Made by a program: the position numbers and the translations under genes
Notes under the pieces: model-generated
The model's input: only the letters and a program-made list of their open reading frames with translations
The model's database searches: none
Told to the model about the DNA's origin: nothing
Shown: positions 1-8,452 of the stretch, one piece after another
Position numbering within the stretch: the first letter of the stretch is position 1
Layout: every line of letters starts with the position of its first letter
Assembly (NCBI GenBank): GCA_946626395.1
Contig: CAMOUF010000148.1
Coordinates: 1-17,137 of the forward strand
DNA: 17,137 nucleotides
Direction of reading: 5' to 3'
Source of the DNA: an uncultured Clostridia bacterium
Lineage (GTDB): Bacteria > Bacillota > Clostridia > Christensenellales > Aristaeellaceae

Positions 1-159
1 AATAGGCAATAGTAGAAAGAGTGCAGTGTGCAGGTTTCAGAGTACAGAGAATATAGAAGGACACAAACAACGCATCCAGACTTGGAACGGCAAAAATATC
101 TGAACTCTTCACTCTGAGCTCTCTTTCTATTGCCTAATGCCTATTGCCTATTGTCTATT
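1..159. repeat. Heptamer-built imperfect palindrome (CTATTGC family), may extend left of the window
   Basis: The right end (about 126-159) is a 7-bp tandem array, units CTATTGC, CTAATGC, CTATTGC, CTATTGT. The left end (1-12) carries the inverse, AATAGGCAATAG. Next inward, GAAAGAG (15-21) faces CTCTTTC (121-127). Farther in, 22-55 contains period-7 units such as GTGCAGT, GTGCAGG, GTACAGA, and 105-123 contains TCTGAAC, TCTTCAC, TCTGAGC. The stretch is therefore an inverted repeat whose arms are themselves degenerate 7-mer repeats. No coding potential is visible in 1-206. The left boundary is unknown because the window starts inside it. Confidence 0.6.
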
Positions 160-199
160 CGCTTAAAGTGTCTATGAATCGCCCCGCCGTGCCCCAGAT

Positions 200-249
200 A
201 AAAACGCTGGGGGAACCGCCCTTTGAATGCCAAAGAACGGTTCCCCCAG
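200..249 (-). terminator. Intrinsic terminator of the opp operon
   Basis: A perfect 12-bp inverted repeat, CTGGGGGAACCG (207-218) with CGGTTCCCCCAG (238-249), continues inward with CTTTG (221-225) and CAAAG (231-235). On the minus strand the stem is followed after two bases by TTTTT (204-200). It lies 41 bases past the oppA stop. The stem resembles the hairpin at 9472-9518, so this terminator may be a member of a dispersed hairpin family. Confidence 0.85.
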
Positions 250-290
250 GCAGGTTTGCTTTTATTGGATGATCATAGAGGCTGGATGGA

Positions 291-2060
291 TCAGTCCAGG
301 TAAGCGTAGGTCCAGATCACATCGCCGCCCGCCAGACGGATCACATCGTGCACGATGGGCTTCATCATCTGGGGCGTGGTGTAGAAGTAGATGGGGTTCA
401 CGCCGCCGGTGGCCATCAGCACTTTTTCAGCTTCAGCAGCCAGCTTGGCGCGTTCCACGGGATCGGTAGCGGCCTTCACGGCGTCCACCAGGGCGTCATA
501 GGCTTCGGCCCAGGTCTGGTTGCCGTCGGGGCCCCAATAAGCGCCCACACCGGCGTCGGCGGTCACGGCAGAGTTGCGGGTGTAATCGCCGATGGAGCGG
601 CCCAGGCGGGGATAGTTGTTGCCGGAAGCGGAGATGAAGATCTCCAGGAAGTTGACCACGTCATTAAAGTCGGATACCCAGCCCATGCGGGCGGCTTCCG
701 CGTCGCCGGCCTTCAGCTTGGTCTGCAGGGTGGCCCAGGCTTCCTGGTTCACCACGCCCTGGATGCCGAACTGGTTCCAGGTTTCCTGCACGTACTGGAT
801 GATCAGGGCGTTGTTGCCGCTGTTGTTGAAGGCGAATTCGATGGAGGGGAAGTCGGTGAAATAGAGGTCGCCGCCTTCGATGCTGCCGGTGTAGGGATAG
901 CCCAGATCCATCAGGGTCTGCAGGGCTTCCACCTGATCCACGGTCAGATCGGGGTTCACATCGGAGAATTCATTGGTGCCGGTGTACCAGGGGCCGTAGT
1001 ATTCAGAGGAGCGCACGTCACTGGTCAGGCCGTCGGCCAGGCCCACGGGATAGAAGCCGGTAGCGGCCTTTTCGCCGCCCTTGGTCACGTAGGTCACCAC
1101 TTCGTAGCGGTTCACCAGCTGGCCCAGGGCGAAGCGGGCCTTGCTCTGCTCCTGCACGGTGAGCTGCTTGGCTTCGGGGCTCAGATCCTTATAGACGTTG
1201 AACAGGATATACCAGGTGCCCTGGGTGGGATAGAATTCCAGTTCTCCGGGATAGGTGGCGTTCAGCCGGTCATACTCGGAGGAAGAGATGGACTGGATGT
1301 ACTGCACGGTGTCGTTTTCGTAGGCAGTCAGGATAGCGGTGTTGTCTTCGGACAGATAGAAGTTGATGCCGTCCAGCTTCACGGCGTCGGCGTTCCAGTA
1401 GTAGGGATTCCGTTCAAAGCTGATCACGTCGTCCACGGCGTATTTGGTCATTTTGAACGCGCCCAGGCCGATATAGGTTTCGGGGTTGATGGCCCAGATG
1501 CCCTCGTTGTCCGCGATGTCCACGCGAACGGGATAGAAGGGCACAAAGCAGCACAGATCCAGGAAATAGGCGCAGGGCTGGGGCAGATGCACCACGAAGG
1601 TGCGGGCCGCGTCGTCCACGTCAATGGCCAGGGTGCCATCGTCATTGCGGCTGATCACGTCATACAGGAAGCCGTAGTCAGCGCCCAGCTCGGCGGAAGC
1701 GGCGCGTTCCCAGGAAGCCTTGATCTGGGAAGCGGTGGCGTCGGTGCCGTCGGACCACTTGAGGCCTTCCCGCAGCACGAAGGAATAGGTCAGGCCGTCC
1801 GCGGACAGCTCATAGGATTCGGCCAGCTCGGGCTTCATCACGGGCTCGCCGTTTTCATCCAGCTGATAGCCCATCAGGCCGGCAAAAGCGGAGCGGATGA
1901 TGTTGGAGCCGGCGGACGCGCTGTTCAGCGCCGGGTCCATGGACAGGGGCGTGCCGCCGCCCAGGAACAGGTTCATCACCTTGCCGCCTTCCGCGGACGC
2001 GAAGGAGCAAAGGCTCAATACCATCACCAGGGACAGGAGAAGAGCAACGATCTTCTTCAT
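291..2060 (-). CDS. oppA: Oligopeptide ABC transporter, extracellular substrate-binding protein (SBP_bac_5 family)
   Basis: 589 aa, the usual length for family-5 solute-binding proteins, which capture peptides outside the membrane and deliver them to the OppBC channel. Residues 1-23 are a signal peptide: MKK, a Leu/Val-rich core, then ASA before Glu24. The mature start follows the family pattern, with LDPALN-like text (MDPALN at about 41-46) and KPELAESYELSADGLTYSF downstream (PELAESY). There is one Cys in the signal region, but its context (LSLC) is a poor lipobox, so signal peptidase I cleavage is more likely than lipidation. The start is fixed by AAAGGAGG seven bases before ATG. It is the last gene of oppBCDFA, 72 bases after oppF; the gap has a small CGCC/GGCG hairpin that might allow separate processing of oppA mRNA. 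Peptide as substrate is inferred from family and neighbours; dipeptide or other small-solute specificity is possible. Confidence 0.88.
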   Translation of the reverse strand: MKKIVALLLSLVMVLSLCSFASAEGGKVMNLFLGGGTPLSMDPALNSASAGSNIIRSAFAGLMGYQLDENGEPVMKPELAESYELSADGLTYSFVLREGLKWSDGTDATASQIKASWERAASAELGADYGFLYDVISRNDDGTLAIDVDDAARTFVVHLPQPCAYFLDLCCFVPFYPVRVDIADNEGIWAINPETYIGLGAFKMTKYAVDDVISFERNPYYWNADAVKLDGINFYLSEDNTAILTAYENDTVQYIQSISSSEYDRLNATYPGELEFYPTQGTWYILFNVYKDLSPEAKQLTVQEQSKARFALGQLVNRYEVVTYVTKGGEKAATGFYPVGLADGLTSDVRSSEYYGPWYTGTNEFSDVNPDLTVDQVEALQTLMDLGYPYTGSIEGGDLYFTDFPSIEFAFNNSGNNALIIQYVQETWNQFGIQGVVNQEAWATLQTKLKAGDAEAARMGWVSDFNDVVNFLEIFISASGNNYPRLGRSIGDYTRNSAVTADAGVGAYWGPDGNQTWAEAYDALVDAVKAATDPVERAKLAAEAEKVLMATGGVNPIYFYTTPQMMKPIVHDVIRLAGGDVIWTYAYLD

Positions 2061-2132
2061 GGGGTTTCCTCCTTTGGAAAAATAAATATTTGTTCACGCC
2101 TTGGAGGCGGGAAACACTTGATCGCAACCGGA

Positions 2133-3121
<989 letters not shown>

Positions 3122-3125
<4 letters not shown>

Positions 3126-4144
3126 GGGTCTTCCACCTCCATCGTGCCTTCCGCGGGGCGTTCCTCGTAGCAGGCGTTGTTTTTCACGTTCATCCAGCAG
3201 GCCGACAGATGATCCCGGCCCACCCAGTATTCCCTGGGCTTTTCCTTCAGGCAGATTTTCATGGCCCGGTCGCACCGGGGCGCGAAGGGGCAGCCCGAGG
3301 GCATATGCAGCAGATCGATGGGCGTGCCCGCGATGGGCACCAGGCGGGTCTTTTCGTCATCGTTCATTTGGGGAATGGAGCGCATCAGGCCCCGGGTGTA
3401 TTCATGCATGGGATGATAGAAGATGGCGTCGGCGGTGCCCCGTTCGCACACGCCCCCAGCGTACATCACGATCACCTCGTCGCAGATTTGGGCGATCACG
3501 CCCATGTCGTGGGTGATCATGATAATGGACATGCCCATTTCCTTTTGCAGCGCCAGCATCAATTCCAGAATCTGGGCCTGAATGGTCACGTCCAGGGCGG
3601 TGGTGGGCTCGTCGGCAATCAGGATATCCGGCTCGCAGGCCAGGGCCATGGCGATCATCACCCGCTGCCGCATGCCGCCGGACAATTCATAGGCGTACTG
3701 GTGGATGCGCTTTTCAGGCTCGGAAATGCCCACCAGCCGCAGCATCTCCACCGCCCGCTCCTCGGCCTGCTTTTTATTGCGGCTGGTATGCAGCAGAATC
3801 GCTTCCTCCAGCTGATTGCCGATGGTGAAGGTGGGGTTCAGGGAGGTCATGGGGTCCTGAAAAATGATGCTGATTTTGTTGCCCCGGATCTTGCGCATTT
3901 CATCGTTGCTTTTTCCCACCAGTTCCTCCCCGTGGAGCTTGATGGAGCCGGACACGATGCGGCCGGGATTGGTCAATATCTGCAAAATGGAATAAGCCGT
4001 GACGGATTTTCCGGAGCCGCTCTCCCCCACGATGCCCAGCACCTTGCCCTTGTCCAGGGAGAAGGACAGGCCGTTCACCGCCTTTACCTCCCCGGAGGGG
4101 GTGAAGAAGGAGGTATGCAGATCTCTCACTTCCAGCATGCTCAT
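3122..4144 (-). CDS. oppD: Oligopeptide/dipeptide ABC transporter ATP-binding protein OppD
   Basis: 340 aa, normal for OppD/DppD. Walker A is GESGSGKS (40-47), Q-loop Gln96 in FQDPMTSLNP, signature LSGGM(R)QR (154-161), Walker B ILIADEP (174-180) and switch His212. The C-terminal OppD/F domain holds GCPFAPRC and further Cys at about 285, 291, 298 and 316. It pairs with OppF to hydrolyse ATP for peptide import. The ribosome site TAAGGAGGAG starts on the oppC stop codon (the TAA is part of it), and oppC ends 13 bases upstream, so translation is closely linked. A second Met two codons in (MSM) is possible but has worse spacing. The last 25 residues after the Cys motif are acidic and not recognised. 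Confidence 0.92.
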
Positions 4145-4157
4145 CTGTATCTCCTCC

Positions 4158-5207
4158 TTACGCCCGCAGCTTGGGGTCGAACGCGTCCCGCAAGCCGCTG
4201 CCCAGCAGATTAAAGGACAGCACGATCAGAAAAATGGACAGGGCCGGGAAGATCAGCTGATAGGGATAGGACCTCAGGCCCGTGCGGGCGTCGGAGGCCA
4301 GCGACCCCAGGGACGGCATGGGAATGGACACCCCCAGGCCCAGGAAGCTCAGAAAGCTCTCCGTAAAAATCGCGCTGGGGATCTGCATGGCGGCAATGAT
4401 GATGATCACCGACACGCAGTTGGGAATCATATGCTTGCGGATGATCCGGGCCGGGGACGCGCCGATGGCCTTGGAGGCCAGCACGTATTCCTGCTCCTTG
4501 ATGGACAGGATCTGCCCCCGCACCTGCCGGGCCATGGACACCCAATACAGCAGGCCAAACACAATGAAGATGGACACCATGCCCGCCCCCAGCCTGGCGA
4601 TCAAAGTGCTCTTGGAGGCGGACACCCAATCCTTGATGGCCACGGACAAAAGAATCACGATCAGCACATCCGGCAAAGAATAAATAATATCCACAATGCG
4701 CATCATGATCATATCCACTTTCCCGCCGAAATAGCCGGAAATGGAGCCATACAGGATGCCGATCACGATGACGATCAAGGCGGAGAAAATGCCCACCAGC
4801 AGAGAAATGCGGGTGCCGTAAATCACGCGGATGGCGTAATCCCGGCCCAGGGCGTCGGTGCCCATGATATGGGGAAACACGCTCTGCCCCCGGGCAATTT
4901 TGGCCTGCTCCTTGGCGCTGTACTGGAAGGGCGCCAGGTTCTGGGCGGACACATCCTGCTTGGTATAGGTATACGGATAGAAGGTGGGCACCACGAACGC
5001 AATCAGCGCGATCAAAAGGATCACGCACAGCGAAATCATGGCGATGTGGTTTTTCCGCAGGCGGCGCATGGCATCCCGCATAAAGGAAACAGATTCCCGC
5101 ATGGTCACCTGCTGGGCCTTTTCCTCGTCGCTGGCCGCTTCAAACAGGGCCGGGTCCACCTGCAGGCTGAACGGATTCTTTTTGAGCTTCTTGTTTTCTT
5201 CCGACAT
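4158..5207 (-). CDS. oppC: Oligopeptide ABC transporter permease OppC
   Basis: 349 aa inner-membrane permease, partner of OppB. A cytoplasmic N-terminus of about 55 residues is followed by a first membrane helix (about 56-76). Next comes an extracytoplasmic loop ending in the family motif HIMGTDALGRD (113-123), and then a BPD_transp_1 core with several helices. The cytoplasmic EAA loop (about 240-263: EYVLASKAIGASPARI, then HMIPN) is the contact for the ATPases. Length is slightly above the usual 300 or so because of the longer N-terminus and the loop at 77-112. The start has only a modest ribosome site (GGGGAAG); oppB ends 24 bases upstream. Confidence 0.92.
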   Translation of the reverse strand: MSEENKKLKKNPFSLQVDPALFEAASDEEKAQQVTMRESVSFMRDAMRRLRKNHIAMISLCVILLIALIAFVVPTFYPYTYTKQDVSAQNLAPFQYSAKEQAKIARGQSVFPHIMGTDALGRDYAIRVIYGTRISLLVGIFSALIVIVIGILYGSISGYFGGKVDMIMMRIVDIIYSLPDVLIVILLSVAIKDWVSASKSTLIARLGAGMVSIFIVFGLLYWVSMARQVRGQILSIKEQEYVLASKAIGASPARIIRKHMIPNCVSVIIIIAAMQIPSAIFTESFLSFLGLGVSIPMPSLGSLASDARTGLRSYPYQLIFPALSIFLIVLSFNLLGSGLRDAFDPKLRA

Positions 5208-5231
5208 TTTTCTTCCCCTGTCTGCTTCCGG

Positions 5232-6158
5232 TCAGGTCAGGTCGATCCGGGGATCGACCACCTTATAAAGAATATCGCTGATAAAGTTCATCAGGATGAT
5301 CATGGTGGCCAGGAAAATCGTCACGCCCATGATCATCATATAGTCGGTGCGCAGCATGCTGTTGGTAAACAGCCTGCCCAGGCCGGGCACGGAGAAAATG
5401 TTTTCCACCACCATGGAGCCGGTGAGGATATAGGCCATCATGGGCCCGGCGTAGGTAATCACGGGGGTCAGGGTGTTTTTTAGGGCGTGCTTGAAAATCA
5501 CCTTCCAATCGCTGACGCCCTTGGCCCGGGCGGTGCGGATATAATCCTGGCCCAGGACGTCCAGCATGGAGGAGCGCTGCAGGCGGGTCACATAGGCCAT
5601 GGGATACAGGCTTAAGGAGATGATAGGCAGCACCAGGCCCCCCTCCTGATTGCCCATGGAGGGAAGCCACCCCAGCTGCAGGGCGAACACCAGCAGCAGC
5701 AGCGTAGCCATCACGAAGGAGGGCATGGACACCAGCGCCGTGGTCACGATCTGAATGATCTTATCCAGGGCCTTTCCCCGCTGCAGGGCGGCCACCGAGC
5801 CGAAGATCACCCCCAGCACGATGGCAATGATGCCCGCCGTAAAGCCGATGCGGGCGGAATAGGAAAAGCCGCCGATGATCAGATCGATCACCGTATTGCC
5901 CACCCAGCCGGTGGACAGGCCGAAATCCCCATGCAGGATGCTCCACAGGTAATTCAAAAACTGTATCGGCACCGGCTTGTCAAAGCCATATTTGGCCTCC
6001 AGCGCGGCGATGACCGCGTCGCTCTTGGCCTTTTCCGAGCTGAACGGGCTGGCCGGAATGGCGTGCATCACAAAGAACGTAATGGCAATCACCAGGAAAA
6101 TCGTCAGCAGCGCCATCAGCAGCCGTTTGATCAAATAGGAAAGAAACTTGGCGTTCAT
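5232..6158 (-). CDS. oppB: Oligopeptide ABC transporter permease OppB
   Basis: 308 aa, matching OppB/DppB length. The N-terminus (FLSYLIKRLLMALLTIF) is the standard first helix of this subfamily, followed by an extracytoplasmic segment with KYGFDKP (56-62), LHGDFG (75-80) and about five more helices. The EAA loop is at about 205-231 (DYIRTARAKGVSDWKVIFK). The frame is open 30 codons further upstream, but I choose the ATG at 6158 because GGGGAGGATATGC precedes it and it aligns with the family; the extra codons come from the repeat-rich leader. It is the first gene of oppBCDFA, which has its own promoter at 6379-6408. Confidence 0.92.
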   Translation of the reverse strand: MNAKFLSYLIKRLLMALLTIFLVIAITFFVMHAIPASPFSSEKAKSDAVIAALEAKYGFDKPVPIQFLNYLWSILHGDFGLSTGWVGNTVIDLIIGGFSYSARIGFTAGIIAIVLGVIFGSVAALQRGKALDKIIQIVTTALVSMPSFVMATLLLLVFALQLGWLPSMGNQEGGLVLPIISLSLYPMAYVTRLQRSSMLDVLGQDYIRTARAKGVSDWKVIFKHALKNTLTPVITYAGPMMAYILTGSMVVENIFSVPGLGRLFTNSMLRTDYMMIMGVTIFLATMIILMNFISDILYKVVDPRIDLT

Positions 6159-6200
6159 GCATATCCTCCCCAGCCATTGGGTCAGTATTGAATATATGGA

Positions 6201-6369
6201 GTAACTGTTCAGCCCTTCGAGATCGCTTGAAGTTGATAACATTTCCAAGCTCCAAGCTGATATAGTTCAACGCAATTCGGCACGCCGCTGTCGGATGGCT
6301 ATTTGGCTATGCACTTGGAACTGATCAAACTTGAAAGCCCTCCGCAAATCACTGCGGCTGAACAGATAC
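6201..6369. repeat. MITE-like element, short copy, in the opp leader
   Basis: 169 bp bounded by inverted ends: GTAACTGTTCAGC (6201-6213) and GCTGAACAGATAC (6357-6369). The right end, reverse-complemented over 24 bases (6346-6369), matches the right end of the larger element at 9070-9566 at 21 of 24 positions, so the two are homologous. Inside is a degenerate pair of heptamer arms (CCAAGCTCCAAGCT at about 6246-6259, CTTGGAACTGAT at about 6314-6325) similar to the palindrome at 8301-8411. No ORF or transposase is seen. The gene-free interval 6159-6554 otherwise holds the opp promoter and the proS terminator. Confidence 0.6.
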
Positions 6370-6378
6370 GTTCGTTTC

Positions 6379-6408
6379 ATTATAAAAAAATCCAGCGGAT
6401 TCCGTCAA
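6379..6408 (-). promoter_or_regulatory. Promoter of the opp operon (housekeeping sigma type)
   Basis: Read on the minus strand, -35 TTGACG (6408-6403), an 18-bp spacer and -10 TATAAT (6384-6379). The predicted start near 6372 lies at the edge of the repeat element 6201-6369, giving a leader of about 213 nt before oppB. Start site is inferred from spacing only. Confidence 0.75.
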
Positions 6409-6504
6409 GGTTCCGAGGATTTTGATACATAAAAAGTGCAATCTGCCCGCGCCTGCTTCCTTTTCCAGTATTCATCACAGCGGGTTTGACAGCGTGAAAG
6501 AGCA

Positions 6505-6538
6505 AGAAAAAAGGGGAGGAGCGAACGAACGCTCCTCC
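6505..6538 (-). terminator. Intrinsic terminator of proS
   Basis: A perfect 9-bp stem, GGAGGAGCG (6515-6523) with CGCTCCTCC (6530-6538), 6-base loop. On the minus strand the 3' arm runs through CC into TTTTTTCTT. It lies 16 bases after the proS stop and separates proS from opp. Confidence 0.88.
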
Positions 6539-6554
6539 TTTTCGCTGCGTAGCA

Positions 6555-7997
6555 TTAGTACGCTTTTGCGAAGTACATGACCTTGTTGGCCTTCCTGCCG
6601 CAGCAGACGCAGGTATCGCCGAAGGGGGTCTGGTCGAAGGGCATATTGCGGGAGGTGGCGTTGGTTTCTTCCTTGATCTTGTCCTCGCAGGCCCGGTCGC
6701 CGCACCACATGGCCCGGGCATAGCCGCCCTCCACCTGGGCTTTCAGCTCATCGTAGGAGTGCACGTCCTTGGTATGGGCCAGGCGGAATTCATCGGCGAT
6801 TTTGTACATATTTTCCTGAATATCGTTCAGCAGCTTTTTGATTTCATCCGCCAGGCTGTCCAGGCTCACGGTGGTCTTTTCAAAGGTATCCCGGCGCATC
6901 ACGGTGGCCACGCCGTTTTCAATGTCCTTGGGCCCGATCTCCACCCGGACGGGCACGCCCTTGAGCTCCCATTCGTTGAACTTCCAGCCGGGGGACACGT
7001 TGTCCCGGTCGTCCAGCTTGACCCGGATGCCCGCGGCCTTGAGGGCGTTGAAGGCTTCCTCGCACTTTTCCATCACGCCGCCCTTGTGGGCCGCGATGGG
7101 CAGAATGACGGCCTGGAAGGGCGCGATCATAGGAGGCAGCTTGAGCCCCCGCTCGTCGCCGTGGGTCATGATGATGGCGCCGATCAAGCGGGTGGAAACG
7201 CCCCAGCTGGTTTCATGGCAGTATTCCAGCTTGCTGTCCTTGCTCAGATACTGGATGTTGAAGGGCACGGCGAAGTTGGTGCCAAAATTGTGGCTGGTGC
7301 CGGCCTGGAGGGCCTTGCCGTCCTGCATCATGGCTTCCACGGAATAGGTGGCCCGGGCCCCGGCGAACTTTTCCTTATCGCTCTTTTGGCCCGCGAACAC
7401 GGGAATAGCCAGGTTCTTTTCGCAGAAGGTCTTGTACACGTTCAGCATCATCTGGGTTTCTTCTTCCGCTTCCTCGGCGGTGGCGTGCACGGTGTGGCCC
7501 TCCTGCCACCAGAATTCAGCGGTGCGCAGGAAGGGGCGGGTGGTCTTTTCCCAGCGCATCACGGAGCACCACTGGTTGTATTTGAGGGGCAGATCCCGGT
7601 AGGATTGCACCCACTTGGAGAACATGGTGCAGAAAATGGTTTCGCTGGTGGGGCGCACAGCCAGGCGCTCCTGGAGCTTTTCCGTGCCGCCCTGGGTGAC
7701 CCAGGCCACTTCGGGGGCGAAGCCCTCCACGTGGTCGGCTTCTTTCAGCAGCAGGGATTCGGGAATCAGCATGGGCATGGACACGTTTTCGTGGCCGGTG
7801 TCCTTGAACATCTGGTCCAGCTGCTCATGGATCAGCTCCCAGATGCGGTTGCCGTAGGGCTTTAAGGCCATGCAGCCCCGCACGGGGGTGTAGTCCATCA
7901 GGTCGGTCTGGGTGACCACGTCGGTATACCACTGGGAGAAGTTCTCGTCCCGGGGAGTAATGTGCTGTACGAATTCCTGTTTCTTTTCCTTTGCCAT
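6555..7997 (-). CDS. proS: Prolyl-tRNA synthetase, archaeal/eukaryotic-type
   Basis: 480 aa cytoplasmic class II synthetase that attaches proline to tRNA-Pro. Motif 1 lies at about 50-79, motif 2 at 148-168 (RWEKTTRPFLRTAEFWWQEG) and motif 3 at about 264-289 (GDERGLKLPP). The anticodon-binding domain follows from about 294 (FQAVILPI). The C-terminus is a zinc-binding-type domain with Cys432, Cys437, Cys463 and Cys466 and ends in Tyr480. Length, the absence of the INS editing insertion and the terminal Tyr identify the archaeal/eukaryotic-like form, which many Clostridia carry, rather than the roughly 570-aa bacterial form. The open frame runs to 8315, but those codons cross the T-box leader. 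The ATG at 7997 follows GGAGGAGG and starts MAKEKKQEFV. It is a single-gene unit with its own promoter, T-box and terminator. Confidence 0.96.
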   Translation of the reverse strand: MAKEKKQEFVQHITPRDENFSQWYTDVVTQTDLMDYTPVRGCMALKPYGNRIWELIHEQLDQMFKDTGHENVSMPMLIPESLLLKEADHVEGFAPEVAWVTQGGTEKLQERLAVRPTSETIFCTMFSKWVQSYRDLPLKYNQWCSVMRWEKTTRPFLRTAEFWWQEGHTVHATAEEAEEETQMMLNVYKTFCEKNLAIPVFAGQKSDKEKFAGARATYSVEAMMQDGKALQAGTSHNFGTNFAVPFNIQYLSKDSKLEYCHETSWGVSTRLIGAIIMTHGDERGLKLPPMIAPFQAVILPIAAHKGGVMEKCEEAFNALKAAGIRVKLDDRDNVSPGWKFNEWELKGVPVRVEIGPKDIENGVATVMRRDTFEKTTVSLDSLADEIKKLLNDIQENMYKIADEFRLAHTKDVHSYDELKAQVEGGYARAMWCGDRACEDKIKEETNATSRNMPFDQTPFGDTCVCCGRKANKVMYFAKAY

Positions 7998-8016
7998 GAA
8001 TGGATTCCCTCCTCCA

Positions 8017-8238
8017 AAAAATAAACCCTCCGTTCCTTTGCAGGGACGAAGGCTTGCTTCGCGGTACCACCTTGCTTGACGCTTTAGAAAAAGCGCCCGG
8101 CTTTCATCGCCCTGTAACGGGAGCGCCCCGGCGGGGATTGGCCGCTGGCCCACGGGCGGGCTTGCCTGCCGTGCGCGCATTTCACCGCTTGCGCGCTCTC
8201 TGCATTTGGCGGCATGGTCCCGTGCATTGCCTGTAAAC
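8017..8238 (-). ncRNA. T-box leader of proS (tRNA-Pro sensing)
   Basis: The minus strand carries the T-box core AAGGTGGTACCGCG (8073-8060). Its UGGU would pair with the ACCA end of a tRNA with discriminator A, as tRNA-Pro has. Downstream is a terminator: CCTTCGTCCC (8052-8043), loop, GGAACGGAGG (8036-8027), one wobble and one mismatch, then TTTATTTTTT. The 5' part has AGAGAG followed by a CGCGC/GCGCG hairpin with a GGTGAAA-type loop, as in many clostridial T-boxes. Uncharged tRNA-Pro should favour the antiterminator and proS expression. I could not place the specifier codon with certainty. Confidence 0.9.
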
Positions 8239-8244
8239 ACAAGG

Positions 8245-8273
8245 ATTATATAACAAAGCGGGGAAAAAAACAA
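8245..8273 (-). promoter_or_regulatory. Promoter of the proS T-box transcript
   Basis: On the minus strand, -35 TTGTTT (8273-8268), a 17-bp spacer, and a perfect -10 TATAAT (8250-8245). The expected start near 8238 is just before the folded leader. The position between the palindrome at 8301-8411 and the T-box supports it. Confidence 0.78.
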
Positions 8274-8300
8274 CCGCTTTGGAAAAATTATTGCTAAAAG

Positions 8301-8411
8301 AGTTCCAAGTTCCAAGTTATCAGTTCTAAGCTGATTTTGTCAGACGCAAACAGCGGTCCCATGAGGGAAAACGTTTCAGCTTAGAACTTGGAACTTAGAA
8401 CTTGGAACTTA
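8301..8411. repeat. Heptamer-built palindrome (GTTCYAA family) between ydcF and proS
   Basis: The left arm (8301-8334) is a run of 7-bp units, AGTTCCA, AGTTCCA, AGTTATC, AGTTCTA, then AGCTGA. The right arm (8376-8411) is the inverse, TCAGCT then TTAGAAC, TTGGAAC, TTAGAAC, TTGGAAC, TTA. The arms are about 35 bp with few mismatches around a unique centre of about 41 bp. Transcribed from ydcF it would form a long stem followed by CTTTTA, so it may act as the ydcF terminator. The interval 7998-8452 holds this, the proS promoter and the T-box; no gene is seen. Confidence 0.72.
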
Positions 8412-8452
8412 CACTGCCTCTTTTTCAGCCCTGGGATGACACCATGCTGCGA

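Noticed and set aside
2061..2132. Terminator or promoter between oppF and oppA
   Set aside because: Only a 4-bp CGCC/GGCG stem with no adjacent T-run, and no clear -35/-10 pair; noted under oppA only.
3126..3275. Longer oppF start at 3275
   Set aside because: The extra 50 residues do not match the family, lie in oppD, and the ATG at 3125 has a GGAGG site and ATGA overlap.
3999..5483. A 494-codon plus-strand open frame opposite oppC
   Set aside because: His/Gln/Asp-rich low-complexity translation antisense to clear permease and ATPase genes, without a ribosome site.
6159..6248. Longer oppB start at 6248
   Set aside because: The added 30 codons are repeat-element sequence; the ATG at 6158 has a good ribosome site and fits the family start.
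7998..8315. N-terminal extension of proS up to 8315
   Set aside because: The codons are those of the T-box leader and promoter; MAKEKKQEFV at 7997 is the correct start.
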